A DNA stretch of 64,000 nt from Sphingomonas profundi (GCF_009739515.1 NZ_CP046535.1:2852001-2916000); one strand, 5' to 3'; shown: positions 48,558-58,378, counted from the first letter of the stretch. Notes: generated by a model from the letters alone, not told the origin. Numbers and translations: made by a program.

Positions 48558-48919
48558 TGCCGTTCGATCCCGCCCTCGACGCCGCCGGCCTGCGCGACCA
48601 GGTGGTCGCCACCTGGTCGAACACCGCGATCCGCTCACGCTACCCCTCGGCGCGTGACGCGATCGCGGCGCCCGCCGAGGGCTTCTTCGACGCGATCGGC
48701 GATGCCCAGGCGGTGATCGACGCGCGGGCGAGCCTGCTCGGCGTCGAGCGACGGCGCTTCGTCGTCGTGGTGCAGGACGTGCTCTGGCTCGATCCCTCGC
48801 TTGGCACGCCGACCGTGACGCTGGCGGACAGCGAGCAGGCGGCGGGCGGCACCTTCATCGTCACCGGGGTCGAGGTCGATCTCGACGCCGGTACGACCTC
48901 CCTCGAGCTGTTCGGGTAG
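48557..48919 (+). CDS. Minor tail protein
   Basis: 120 residues. Pattern AIRSRYPSARDAIAAPAEGF, RFVVVVQDVLWLDPSLGTPT and TFIVTGVEVDLDAGTTSLEL is beta-rich and sits after the tape measure where distal-tail components are encoded. Start overlaps the stop (TGATG). Specific role unknown. Confidence 0.7.
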   Translation: MPFDPALDAAGLRDQVVATWSNTAIRSRYPSARDAIAAPAEGFFDAIGDAQAVIDARASLLGVERRRFVVVVQDVLWLDPSLGTPTVTLADSEQAAGGTFIVTGVEVDLDAGTTSLELFG

Positions 48920-48923
48920 AGCC

Positions 48924-49745
48924 ATGGCAAATGCGTGGATCATCCCGCCGCTGCCGATGGCAGCGGTGACCGCGCCGACGTCGGTCGGCGCCGCCGCATA
49001 CCTGGCGAACGACTATCGCGGCATGGTCTGGGAGGTCGGCGGCGATCTGGGCGGGCCGACCGACGGCGGCTACTTCATGTCCGTTGACGTCGATCTCGGC
49101 TCGGACCGCACCGTCGACACGATGCTGCTGCTCGGCCTCGCGGGCCTGATCGCCGGCACGCAATGCTATGTCTTCGCCGCGACGGAGGCGCAGGGGGCGG
49201 CCTTCACGACCAACTACTGGCGCAGCCCGAACCTGCTGCCCTACGCGAGCGCCGAGGCGCTGGTGAACGGCGACGGCATGTTCCTATGGAGCGCGCCGGA
49301 CGACGGCACGCCGCCGCTGCCGGCGCGCTACTGGCGGATCGCCTGGATCACGCCGGCGCGCGTATCGATCCGGGCGCGGCGGATCGTGCTCGGCGAGCGC
49401 ATCGTGCTCGAGCGGAACTTCAGCTTCGGCCGCGCCGTCGGCGTGCGTCCGTTCGGCGCGACCGACTTCTCCGCCCGCGGCGTGCTGCTGCGCCGGCGGG
49501 CGCCGACGCTGCGCACGACGGGCCTGACCTTCGCCAGCACGAGCCGCGACGAGATCGAGGCGAAGGTGCTGCCGCTGCTCGAGCGGTTCAACGTCACCGA
49601 GCCGGTCGCGCTGATCACCGATCCCGCGCCGCACCCGATGCGCACGCGCCGCACCTTCTTCGGCCCGCTGATCGGCGACCTGGGCGCGATCCAGCGGAAC
49701 GCGGCCGGCTGGCAGTGGCAGGCCAACCTCGTGAGCCTGATCTGA
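48924..49745 (+). CDS. Distal tail / tail tip protein
   Basis: 273 residues, beta-rich: VDLGSDRTVDTMLLLGLAGL, NYWRSPNLLPYASAEA, RYWRIAWITPARVSIRARRI and VLGERIVLERNFSFG, then a C-terminal half with TTGLTFASTSRDEIEAKVLP. The F5/8-type (discoidin-like) look of the first half suggests a carbohydrate- or protein-binding module at the tail tip. No exact family named. Stop overlaps the next start. Confidence 0.68.
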   Translation: MANAWIIPPLPMAAVTAPTSVGAAAYLANDYRGMVWEVGGDLGGPTDGGYFMSVDVDLGSDRTVDTMLLLGLAGLIAGTQCYVFAATEAQGAAFTTNYWRSPNLLPYASAEALVNGDGMFLWSAPDDGTPPLPARYWRIAWITPARVSIRARRIVLGERIVLERNFSFGRAVGVRPFGATDFSARGVLLRRRAPTLRTTGLTFASTSRDEIEAKVLPLLERFNVTEPVALITDPAPHPMRTRRTFFGPLIGDLGAIQRNAAGWQWQANLVSLI

Positions 49746-52700
49746 TGCTGGGCGTGATCGTCCGCATCGACGGCCATGATCCCGTCGCGGGCGCGCCCGT
49801 CACGCTGCGCGCGGCGAGCCACGACGACATGCGCGTCTGCCATCTGGACGGGCAGGACTGGTGGCCCGTGATCGCGAAGCTGCCCACCCTGCGCTACGAC
49901 CTGTTCGACGGCAGCTTCGGCGGCGGCATCACGGCGCCCTCATCCTCGCTGACGATCGGCATCGAGCCGTGGCCGGCGCTGCCGCGCTACATGCTCGCCG
50001 ACGCGCGCTTCCGCCTGTGGACAGGTGAGGTCGGCGCCGCCTGGAGCAGCTGGACCCTGCGCTTCGACGGGCGGGTGACGGCGCAGCCGCAGATCGCCGA
50101 CGGCCGCGCCGACATCGCCTTCGCGGTCGACGATCGCTGGCTCGATGCGCCGCTGCTCGCCACCTATGCGGGCACGACCGGGGCGGAAGGGCCGGCGTCG
50201 CTGAAGGGGCAGGTGAAGCCGCTGGCGATCGGCGCGCCTCGCTACGTCACGGGCACGCTCGTCGACGTCGCCAGCAGCGTCTTCCAGCTGTCGAACGGCC
50301 CGATCAACGACGTGCCGGCGGCGCTGGAGCGGCTGGCGCGCTACGGCGCGTCGGCCGGCGACTATCCGGGCCACGCCGCGCTCGTCGCGGCCGCGATCCC
50401 GGCCGGCCGGTGGGCGACCGCGAAAGCGGCCGGTCTCGCGCGCTTCGGCGCGCCGCCGACGGGGAAGGTGAGCTTCCTCGTCCAGGGCGACGCCGGCGGC
50501 GCCGACGGCTGGATCCGGCGGCCGGGCAGGATCGTCGCCCGCCTGGCGACGCTGTCCGGCGGCGCCGGCCGGATCGACGCCGCCTCGCTCGCGGCGCTCG
50601 ACGCGGCCCGGCCGTACAATCTCTCGCTGAACCTCACGGCGCAGACGACGGCGCGCGACACGATCCAGCGGGTCGCGGCGAGCGTCAACGCGGTCGCCGG
50701 CGTCTCCTGGCTCGGCAAGCTGTTCGTCGCGCCGGTCGGGCTCGGCGCTCCGGCGCTGACGCTCGCGGCCGACGGATCGGCGCTGCCGCCGGTCGCCTCG
50801 GTCACGCAGGTGCCGGGCGCCGCACCCTGGTGGCGGCTGGCGATCGGCGCCGAGCGGACCGAGACGGTTCACCAGCTCGGCGACGTCGCCTTCTACGGCG
50901 CGCTGATCGATCTCGGCGCCTACGATCCCGGGCGGACGTACCGCGAGGGCAACATCGTCCAGTACCAGGGCTCGTCCTGGGTCTACATCAATCCCGTGGC
51001 GACCGCCGGCAACGCGCCGCCGACACTGCCGACCGAGAGCAACGCCTGGTGGCGCGTCCTCGCGCGCGCCGGGGTCGACGGCGCGGACGGCGCCGACGGC
51101 ACCGCCGGTGCGCCGGGCGCGAACGGTGTGGACGGCGCGACGCTCTACACCTGGGTCGCCTATGCCGACACGCCGGACGGCTCGGTCAATTTCACGCTCG
51201 GCGCGCCCGGCGCGCGCGGCTTCCAGGGCACCGCGATCAACCGGACGACGCCGGGCGAGAGCAGCAATCCGGCCGACTATGCGTGGGCGCCCTATCGCGG
51301 GCCGGCGCTGTTCGGCCTGGTCGCGCGGGGCAACTGCGTCGTCGGGCCCGACTATGCGCTGAAGAATGGCGGGGCCGCCGCCTGGGACAGCGACGTCTAC
51401 TCGGACGTGACGTGGACCGGCGGATGCCAGCTGAGCTTCCGCGCCGGCCAGACGAACGCTCAGGTCATGATGGGCATCAACACCGATCCGGCGACGAACG
51501 CCGACTATGTCTCGATCGACCATGCCTTCTTCCTGGCCGACGACGGTCATTGGGAGATCTGGGAGGATGGCGCGTACGTGATCGGCGCGACCGGCACCGT
51601 CTACGCCACCACCACCGTCTTCCAGATCATCTACGACGGCCGCCGGGTGACCTACCTGACCGACGGCATCCCGGTGCGGGTCGTGCCGGTCGCCGCCGGC
51701 CGCGCCTTCTATCTCGACAGCAGCTTCGCCTACCCGGGCGCGCGGATCGACCGGATCAGCTGGTCGGCGATGGGCGCGGCCGGTGGCGACGGCGTCGATG
51801 GCGTCGACGGCGCGGCCGGGCTGCCCGGCCCGCCCGGTGCCGATGGTGTCACGCACTGGAATTGGATAGCCTATGCGAACTCTGCTGACGGCACGGTCGA
51901 CTTCGTAACAGGTAGTAACGGCGGCCGCTTCTACATCGGCATCGCCAACAACAAGACCACGCCGATCGAAGGAACGGACCCGGCCGCCTACACCTGGTCG
52001 CTGATCCGCGGCACTGATGGCGTGCCCGGCACGCCCGGCGCAGACGGCTCGCCGACGTTCACCTGGTTCGCCTATGCCGACGCGGCCGACGGCTCGGCGA
52101 ACTTCACCACCGGCAACGCGGACGGGCGGCTCTACATCGGCCTCGCCCCGAACAAGCCGACGTCGAGCGAGAGCAGCGATCCGGCCGACTATACCTGGAC
52201 CCGCCTGCGCGGCGCGGACGGCGCGACAGGGGCTCCCGGTGCGAACGCGCTCAGCGTCGCGATCGCGCCGCCCACCACGACGATCGGGTGCGATGCCGCG
52301 GGCATCCCGCGCGACAACCAGTTCCCGCGCAGCGCCACCGTCGCGGTGATCTCCGGCACGCTCAACGTCACGAACAGCAGCGTCTTCCACATGTCGGCGA
52401 CCGGCTGCTACGCGACCCTCAGCGGCAGCGGCGTCGTCACCGTCACCGGGATCACCGACGAGACCGCCTATGTCGACGTGACGGCCGAATATGGCGGTGG
52501 CGCCGCCACGCAGCGCTTCACCCTGTCCAAGGTGCGCGACGCCACGCCGAACCAGGCCAAGCGCTACACGGGCGGCCCAGCGACCGTCTCGGCGACCACC
52601 TACGGCTCGAGCAACTTCGGCCCGGCCGAGATCATTGTCGGGCCCAACGGCACGATCTCGGCGTCGGTGCTCGTCGCATGGAGCGCGGGCACGGCGACGA

Positions 52701-52951
52701 ACATGGCCGCCAAGGTCCAGTATCGCGAGAAGGGAACGTCGACCTGGATCGACCTGGGCGTCGAGCAGATCGGCGAGCCGTCGAGCGCCGGAACGGCCGG
52801 CGAGCCGGGCGATGACGGACAGGTCAGCACGACGCGCAGCGCGAGCGGCCCCGCCGAGCTGAAGGTCTACGAGTTCCAGCTGCAGGTCCGCAAACATGCC
52901 GGCGCGGACAAGAGCGTCACCGTCACCCTCTTCTGCTCGTGGGCGCCCTGA
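49745..52951 (+). CDS. Tail fibre / host-specificity protein with collagen-like and repeated modules
   Basis: 1068 residues. The first 390 or so resemble tail-tip hub proteins. A chitin/carbohydrate-binding-like segment (YDPGRTYREGNIVQYQGSSW) is followed by collagen-type Gly-x-y runs (GVDGADGADGTAGAPGANG and two more). Each run is followed by a copy of a roughly 50-residue module with W-x-A-Y-A-[DN]-x-x-DG-[ST]-x-[ND]-F-x-T/L-G and P-x-x-Y-x-W. Three module copies are seen (about residues 475, 710 and 775). A larger domain with YSDVTWTGGCQLSFRAGQTN lies between the first and second. It likely contacts the host surface. Confidence 0.85.
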   Translation: MLGVIVRIDGHDPVAGAPVTLRAASHDDMRVCHLDGQDWWPVIAKLPTLRYDLFDGSFGGGITAPSSSLTIGIEPWPALPRYMLADARFRLWTGEVGAAWSSWTLRFDGRVTAQPQIADGRADIAFAVDDRWLDAPLLATYAGTTGAEGPASLKGQVKPLAIGAPRYVTGTLVDVASSVFQLSNGPINDVPAALERLARYGASAGDYPGHAALVAAAIPAGRWATAKAAGLARFGAPPTGKVSFLVQGDAGGADGWIRRPGRIVARLATLSGGAGRIDAASLAALDAARPYNLSLNLTAQTTARDTIQRVAASVNAVAGVSWLGKLFVAPVGLGAPALTLAADGSALPPVASVTQVPGAAPWWRLAIGAERTETVHQLGDVAFYGALIDLGAYDPGRTYREGNIVQYQGSSWVYINPVATAGNAPPTLPTESNAWWRVLARAGVDGADGADGTAGAPGANGVDGATLYTWVAYADTPDGSVNFTLGAPGARGFQGTAINRTTPGESSNPADYAWAPYRGPALFGLVARGNCVVGPDYALKNGGAAAWDSDVYSDVTWTGGCQLSFRAGQTNAQVMMGINTDPATNADYVSIDHAFFLADDGHWEIWEDGAYVIGATGTVYATTTVFQIIYDGRRVTYLTDGIPVRVVPVAAGRAFYLDSSFAYPGARIDRISWSAMGAAGGDGVDGVDGAAGLPGPPGADGVTHWNWIAYANSADGTVDFVTGSNGGRFYIGIANNKTTPIEGTDPAAYTWSLIRGTDGVPGTPGADGSPTFTWFAYADAADGSANFTTGNADGRLYIGLAPNKPTSSESSDPADYTWTRLRGADGATGAPGANALSVAIAPPTTTIGCDAAGIPRDNQFPRSATVAVISGTLNVTNSSVFHMSATGCYATLSGSGVVTVTGITDETAYVDVTAEYGGGAATQRFTLSKVRDATPNQAKRYTGGPATVSATTYGSSNFGPAEIIVGPNGTISASVLVAWSAGTATNMAAKVQYREKGTSTWIDLGVEQIGEPSSAGTAGEPGDDGQVSTTRSASGPAELKVYEFQLQVRKHAGADKSVTVTLFCSWAP

Positions 52952-53532
52952 TGATCGCGATCTTCAACAGCGCAACCGGCGCGGTGCTCGAGCACGTCGT
53001 CGCGACATCCGGCATCGACATGACCGGCAAGGGACAGAAGCCGATCCCGGTCGGGTACGACGCATCGACCTACAGCTGGAGCGTCGCGGCTCGGCAATAT
53101 GTCGAGGATCCGGCGAAGGTCGAAGCGGTGCTGGTCGGCCAGGTGAAGGCGGAAGGCGAGCGCCGCTCGATGCTGGTCATGTCCACGGGCGGGGCGAAGA
53201 AGACGAAATATGCCGCCAAGGCGGTCGAGGTCGAGAACTGGTACGGGCTCGGCGGCGTCGGTGCCGCGACTTCCGCCCTGCTCGCCGCCTTCAACCTGCT
53301 GAACACGACTGTGCGTGCGCGCAAGTTTCGCTACGCGATCGCCGACGCGAAAGCCCACGGCGACTCGGTCGACAAGGCGATCGCCCGCTTCGTCGCCGGC
53401 GCCGACGCGAGCCAGAACGAGGCGGCGCGCCTAGAGGGGATCGAGCAGGCCGGCGTCGACGCCATCAAGGCCGCGACCACCGCTGCAGCCAAGCGCGCCG
53501 CCCATGCCGCCATCAGCTGGGCCACCGCCTGA
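52951..53532 (+). CDS. Tail-associated protein of unknown function
   Basis: 193 residues. Short N-terminal beta part (MIAIFNSATGAVLEHVVATS) and long Ala-rich helices (AVEVENWYGLGGVGAATSAL, KAHGDSVDKAIARFVAGADA). The position between two fibre genes suggests a fibre chaperone or connector. ATG 52951 overlaps the previous stop (TGATG). Confidence 0.65.
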   Translation: MIAIFNSATGAVLEHVVATSGIDMTGKGQKPIPVGYDASTYSWSVAARQYVEDPAKVEAVLVGQVKAEGERRSMLVMSTGGAKKTKYAAKAVEVENWYGLGGVGAATSALLAAFNLLNTTVRARKFRYAIADAKAHGDSVDKAIARFVAGADASQNEAARLEGIEQAGVDAIKAATTAAAKRAAHAAISWATA

Positions 53533-53592
53533 CGCGCCATCCGAGCGCGATGACCATCCGGGCGCCAGCGCCTTCAATACGGGAGAACCATC

Positions 53593-56500
53593 ATGGCCAA
53601 GACGGTTATCGTCTTCGACCCCATCAACCCGCGGCTGCCATCGATCCGCATCCGGCTGGCAGACGCAGCGGCCGACGCGCTGGTCGCGACCGGCGCCGCG
53701 GTGTTCCCGGTGATCGACACCTCACTCTCGACCGGCATCGTCGTGCCGCCGCCCGCGCCCACCGTTACGCTCTCGCTCTCGGTCAGCCAGGCCGAGGGGA
53801 ATAGCGGGCCGAAGCTGTTCACCTTCACGGTCACCGCCTCGCAGGCGGCGCCGGCCGGCGGCCTGGTCGTGCCCGTCGCCTTCTCAACCGGTTCGACTAA
53901 CGCGGCTGATTACACCGGCGGCACGCTGCCGAGCCTCACCTCGGTGACGATCGCGGCCGGGCAGACCTCGGCCGACATCGTGATCAGCGTCAACGGCGAT
54001 ACCGACGTCGAGAGCGACGAGAGCTTCGGCCTCACCATTTCGGCGCCGGCGGGCTACACGCTGCTGAACGCCAGCGCCACCGGCACGATCGTCAACGACG
54101 ATGTCTCGTCCGTTGCCACCCCGCAGCAGCCGGAGGAATCGATCATCTCCCCGGCGAATGTCTCCCTGCGCTCGACGTACGTCTTCACCAAGCAGGGCGC
54201 GATCGTCGGCATGAACCCGGCCATGGCCGCGCGAGGTGCGACCGGGCTTGGGCCGTACTGGCCGAAGATCGTCTACGCGCCGAGCGCCGCCTACCCCGAC
54301 CGCCACATCGTCTTCTACACGACCGACCACGACCTGTACGATTCCAGCAAGCCAGGCTCCGGCACCGGCGGCGTCTACCTGATGACCTGCGTCGCCGATC
54401 CGGGCGTTGCGGCGAACTGGAAGACCTATGCGGACGCCGTCGCCGCCGGCTGGTGGAACGACGTGCCCAGCCGGCCGGCGGCCGAGCCCATCTACATCGG
54501 CCCGTATGCTGCGAATACGCCGGTGCAGGCCGAGACGATCTGGGTCAACTGGGTGCCCGAGGCGAACCTGTGGGTGGGCACCTACCAGGTCACTGCCGCG
54601 CGCGCGACGCGGCTGGACGGCACCACCTACGGCAACCAGGCGACGATCATGGCGACGTCGCCGGACCTCCTCAACTGGACGGGCAACAACATCGCCGTGA
54701 CCTTGCCGCCGGCCGACAAGCAGCTGGGCGACGGTCACACGGGCTACTTTAACTGGGGGCCGAACCCGTTCCCGGGCCTCATCAACCCGGCCACGAGCGC
54801 GCCCTGGAAGTACGTCGGCTACTGCTCCATGGGCGGCCAGGGCGCGAGCCCCGAGACCCAGTGGGGCTCGGACAACCCAGGCGCCGCGCCCGCCCTGGGC
54901 GGCAGCTCGCCGTGGACGTTCCTGTCGACGATCAGCCCTTGGGGCGGCCGCGCCGCGCCGAACTATCCGAACAGCGATACCAACGACAGCCGCCTCGTGA
55001 CGCGTTGGTTGGAGCTGTCCAGCTTCCGCGCCACGCGGCAGGGCTACGCGGGCCTCATGACCGGCGGCCCCGCCACCGCCGGGCAGGGGTCGGCCAACCG
55101 CTCGGTCTACGAAGTGCTGATGGACGCCACCGGCCGCGAGATGCTTGGCCGACCGATCCAGGTCGTCACCAAGAGCAGCGTGACCGGCGGAGACGACGGC
55201 ACCAGCGCGCATGCCGCCAGCATCGTCAACTTCGGCGATCGGCGTGTCGTCGCCTACGAGGGACAGGGGTCCGGCACAAACAAGCTGCTCATCGCGACTT
55301 CGCCGAAGCGGAACCCGGCCAACACGTGGTTCGATCCACTCAATCCGGTCATCCCGGCTGGCTACGCGGAAATCGCCCGGAACGTGCGGGGCGCGAGCGC
55401 GGTGCCTGCCGGCTTCACGGCGGTGACGGGCGGGGCTCCTGCCGCGCCGACCTTCGACGCGAACGGCATGACGATCGCGCTGAACAACGGACAGGAATAT
55501 TACCTGTTCGAGGATGCGGGCTTCATGCCCAACCAGACACCCTACGTCGACCTGTTCCTCGAAGGCTGGCGCAGCCTTGCCGCGAGCGCCGAGCGGTATC
55601 CCTATATCGGCTTCGCACATGAGAAGGCGATCCGCTCCGGCCTTTTGAACGCCCTGTTCGTCAGCAACGGCGAGGGGACCGGCACGGACGCGCGCCTGTC
55701 CGGCATCGTCGGCGGTGCAGCGCCCGTCGTGGGCGGCGCCTGGGCCTACTACGAGGGCATCGGCTACGGCTCCTCGACGGCGGCGACCCAGGGCAAGGAC
55801 ATCGGCATCCGCTGGTTTCCGCAGGCCGGCCGCCTGCTTGGCCTCGGCCTCGGCCGAACGGAAGTCCGCATGGACAACGCCGGGCTCGCCGGGCTGGATC
55901 TGACACAGCGGTTCTACGCGTTCGTCGGCTTCAAGGGCGTCGGCTCGGCCGCGCAGGAGCGCATCCAGCGCATCGTCGTCCGCACGAAGGACGAGAGCAA
56001 CGTGCTGGTGGCCCTGACCCCGTCGACCGACTTCATCCAGGGCGTCGCCGTCTCCGGCACGCTGACGGGGGCGAAGGCCGGCTCGACCATCACGTCGAAC
56101 ATCCCCGGCATCACCGTGGACAGCCCGAACCGCACGTACAGCGGCACGCCGACCGGCTCGGGCACGATCGCCAACGCCTTCGTCGAGACGCTGGCGGGGT
56201 ACGGCGGCTCGCCCTACCCGACGCCGGTGACGGTCGAAGCCGCGACCACCGCGTTCCTCTACGACAAGTTCTCTGCGGCGGACGGCACCGACGTCACCTA
56301 CGATGGCCCGGACGCGGACACGGACGCGGACTACTCGCCGATCATCGGCGGCAAGTGGTCGAAGCACAACGGTTCGACCAGCACGCCGTCGATCAAGAGC
56401 GGCCGGTTCTCCTGCGCCTCGGCCGGCTCCTCGCCCCGCATCATCAACGCCACCGTGCCGCCGAAGGCAGACTACAAGGTGGAGGCTGACTTCACCTTCG

Positions 56501-56856
56501 TCGGCGGCACGCCGTCGACGAGCTACGCCGGCATCATGCTCCGCCTGTCCAGCACGGCGCTGCAGGGATACGGCGTCTACTGGAACGGCGCCAACAGCCA
56601 GTGGCGGCTCATGCGCTGGACCGGCACCGGCGCCAACATCAACACGCTCGCCGCGACGCCTGCTGGCGGCCAGACCTACCACCTCGAGGTCAGGGCCGTG
56701 GGCACGACGATCAGCGCCTACGTAGACGGCACCCTGATCGGCACCGCGAGCGACACGAACTACCAGGCGGCCGGCGGCGTCGGCATCCACTACCCGAACA
56801 ACGCTACGGATGCGGCGGGCATCCAGATCGACAACCTCAAGGCGACAGCACTATGA
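53593..56856 (+). CDS. Tailspike with Calx-beta, beta-propeller-like and lectin-like domains
   Basis: 1087 residues. Residues about 55-170 are a Calx-beta domain (SLSVSQAEGNSGPKLFTFTV, VPVAFSTGSTNAADYTGG, DIVISVNGDTDVESDESFGL). Residues about 200-570 have repeated W-x-G/Y-x-S and W-T/N blades (PYWPKIVYAPSAAYPDRHIV, GYFNWGPNPFPGLINPATSA) like glycoside-hydrolase beta-propellers. The C-terminal domain (YKVEADFTFVGGTPSTSYAG, QTYHLEVRAVGTTISAYVDG) looks like a concanavalin/LamG-type lectin. Probably binds or degrades a surface polysaccharide; catalytic residues cannot be assigned. GGGAG precedes the ATG. Confidence 0.78.
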   Translation: MAKTVIVFDPINPRLPSIRIRLADAAADALVATGAAVFPVIDTSLSTGIVVPPPAPTVTLSLSVSQAEGNSGPKLFTFTVTASQAAPAGGLVVPVAFSTGSTNAADYTGGTLPSLTSVTIAAGQTSADIVISVNGDTDVESDESFGLTISAPAGYTLLNASATGTIVNDDVSSVATPQQPEESIISPANVSLRSTYVFTKQGAIVGMNPAMAARGATGLGPYWPKIVYAPSAAYPDRHIVFYTTDHDLYDSSKPGSGTGGVYLMTCVADPGVAANWKTYADAVAAGWWNDVPSRPAAEPIYIGPYAANTPVQAETIWVNWVPEANLWVGTYQVTAARATRLDGTTYGNQATIMATSPDLLNWTGNNIAVTLPPADKQLGDGHTGYFNWGPNPFPGLINPATSAPWKYVGYCSMGGQGASPETQWGSDNPGAAPALGGSSPWTFLSTISPWGGRAAPNYPNSDTNDSRLVTRWLELSSFRATRQGYAGLMTGGPATAGQGSANRSVYEVLMDATGREMLGRPIQVVTKSSVTGGDDGTSAHAASIVNFGDRRVVAYEGQGSGTNKLLIATSPKRNPANTWFDPLNPVIPAGYAEIARNVRGASAVPAGFTAVTGGAPAAPTFDANGMTIALNNGQEYYLFEDAGFMPNQTPYVDLFLEGWRSLAASAERYPYIGFAHEKAIRSGLLNALFVSNGEGTGTDARLSGIVGGAAPVVGGAWAYYEGIGYGSSTAATQGKDIGIRWFPQAGRLLGLGLGRTEVRMDNAGLAGLDLTQRFYAFVGFKGVGSAAQERIQRIVVRTKDESNVLVALTPSTDFIQGVAVSGTLTGAKAGSTITSNIPGITVDSPNRTYSGTPTGSGTIANAFVETLAGYGGSPYPTPVTVEAATTAFLYDKFSAADGTDVTYDGPDADTDADYSPIIGGKWSKHNGSTSTPSIKSGRFSCASAGSSPRIINATVPPKADYKVEADFTFVGGTPSTSYAGIMLRLSSTALQGYGVYWNGANSQWRLMRWTGTGANINTLAATPAGGQTYHLEVRAVGTTISAYVDGTLIGTASDTNYQAAGGVGIHYPNNATDAAGIQIDNLKATAL

Positions 56857-57848
56857 TCCGCATCCTCCTGGCAGCCTTGGCGCTGGCCCTTCTTCCCTCG
56901 CCAACGGCGGCCGCGCCGCTCGCCGGCGTCAACCTGTCGGGCTGCGAGTTCAAGGGCGTCTTGAACGGCGCGCTCTGCCCCACGCCCGACGACGTGCGCT
57001 TCTCGATCGGGCAGGGCTTCCGCCTGATCCGGCTGCCGTTCAAGTCCGCCCAGCTCGACGACGCGAAGGCGTGGGCGAAGATCCGCGCCGCCGTGGCGGC
57101 AGCGAACGCGGCCGGCGTGCCCGTCATCCTCGACCGGCACGAGTTCCGCTGGCCGCCGGTGGAGGAGCAGGTTGCCTTCTGGAAGCGCGTGCTGGCCGCG
57201 CTGCCGGCGGGCGCCGACGTGAAGCTCGACCTAATGAACGAGCCGAAGGGCTTCGCCGACCCGCGCGCGCCTTATGCCCAGTGGGCGCGCGACACGAAGG
57301 CGATCGTCGCCGGCATCCGCGCCTTCGCGCCGCGCACCGAGATCCTGGTTGAGTGGCCGAACTACTCCGCCACCTTCCGCTTCCACGATCCCCGCGTCGC
57401 CGCGATCGAGGCCGACCCCAGGCGCACCTGCCCGACCGCCGGCTGCGCGCTCGACCGCGTCGGCGGCTTCGGCCCGAACGTGGCGCTCTCCGGCCACCGC
57501 TACTTCGATACCGGCAATGCAGGCATCAAGGCGGCCTGCTCGACGAAGACGCCCAACCCCGCGACTTCCATCGCCAGCTTTGCCGAGGGCGCGCGGAAGC
57601 GGGGGATGAAGGCCTATGTCACCGAGGTGGCGTGGGGCAGCTGGCGCGGCGTGCCCAAGTCGTGCGCCGGGCGCGGCGCCGCCTTCCTCGCCGACGTCGC
57701 GGCGAACCCCGACGCGATCGCGGGCTTCACCGTCTGGGGCGACGGTCCCGCCTGGGCGGAGAATTACATCTTCCGCGTGAACCCGCCGAAGGGTGCGAGC
57801 CCGACCGCGACCGCGTCGGCTTACGTGCGGTCGCTGACCGGCCGGTAG
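56853..57848 (+). CDS. Secreted GH5-family glycoside hydrolase (cellulase-like)
   Basis: 331 residues with a Sec signal peptide MIRILLAALALALLPSPTAAA. The TIM-barrel shows GVNLSGCEFKG, GFRLIRLPFK, VPVILDRHEF, the acid/base Glu130 in DLMNEPKG and the nucleophile Glu258 in AYVTEVAWGS, the two catalytic positions of GH5. Four or more Cys suggest disulphides. It starts in the stop of the tailspike gene (ATGA), so it is part of the late operon. A signal peptide is unusual for a tail enzyme; it may act as a secreted polysaccharide hydrolase at lysis or in the lysogen. Confidence 0.87.
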   Translation: MIRILLAALALALLPSPTAAAPLAGVNLSGCEFKGVLNGALCPTPDDVRFSIGQGFRLIRLPFKSAQLDDAKAWAKIRAAVAAANAAGVPVILDRHEFRWPPVEEQVAFWKRVLAALPAGADVKLDLMNEPKGFADPRAPYAQWARDTKAIVAGIRAFAPRTEILVEWPNYSATFRFHDPRVAAIEADPRRTCPTAGCALDRVGGFGPNVALSGHRYFDTGNAGIKAACSTKTPNPATSIASFAEGARKRGMKAYVTEVAWGSWRGVPKSCAGRGAAFLADVAANPDAIAGFTVWGDGPAWAENYIFRVNPPKGASPTATASAYVRSLTGR

Positions 57849-57942
57849 AGGTGAGGCGGAGCAGGGACGCAACTCGCTCCGCCTCGAGGATAATAACGGC
57901 GTCGCGCGGAAAGCCTTAGCGCCGGGCCCGGGGGAGCATCCC

Positions 57943-58377
57943 ATGACGAACGACATCACGCCGGCGGCCGCAGCGCCGCCGGCGCCTACCGCCGCGCAGG
58001 CGGTCACCGTCGTGCAGCCGGCGGAGCGGCCGCTCTCGCTCGACATCGGCCATGTCGGCGCCTGGGCGGGGGCGATCATCGCCATCACGACCGTTGCCGC
58101 GCTGCTCTACAAGCTGCTCACGCGCGAGATGAGCCGCGACATCCGCGAGGTAGCGCACAAGGTGCGCAACGTCGTGACGCGGGTCGACTCCATCGAGCAC
58201 CTGCGCACTGGCGACATCGAGCGCATCGTCAAGCTGGAGGCGGCGCAGACCTCGTTCGACCGGGCGGTCGAGCGCGTCGAGCGCGGTCAGGAGAAGCTGG
58301 CCGACACGATCAACGACCGCTTCGATCTGCTGGCCGAGTCGATCCGCGAGATCCGTTCGGTGAGCCCACGTGGCTGA
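57943..58377 (+). CDS. Single-span membrane protein with coiled coil
   Basis: 144 residues: a Pro/Ala-rich N-terminus, one membrane span (IGHVGAWAGAIIAITTVAAL, about residues 35-58) and a long coiled coil (MSRDIREVAHKVRNVVTRVD, AAQTSFDRAVERVERGQEKL). GGGGGAG precedes the ATG. Its place just before the lysis genes suggests a holin-associated or membrane-tethered role, but no family is certain. Confidence 0.68.
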   Translation: MTNDITPAAAAPPAPTAAQAVTVVQPAERPLSLDIGHVGAWAGAIIAITTVAALLYKLLTREMSRDIREVAHKVRNVVTRVDSIEHLRTGDIERIVKLEAAQTSFDRAVERVERGQEKLADTINDRFDLLAESIREIRSVSPRG

Positions 58378-58378
58378 C

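Noticed and set aside
49940-52897. 985-codon minus-strand frame opposite the tail fibre gene
   Set aside because: Low-complexity antisense frame, no start signal and no family; the plus frame has collagen and repeat modules.
53884-56790. 968-codon minus-strand frame opposite the tailspike
   Set aside because: Antisense shadow with Arg/Val/Ala bias only.
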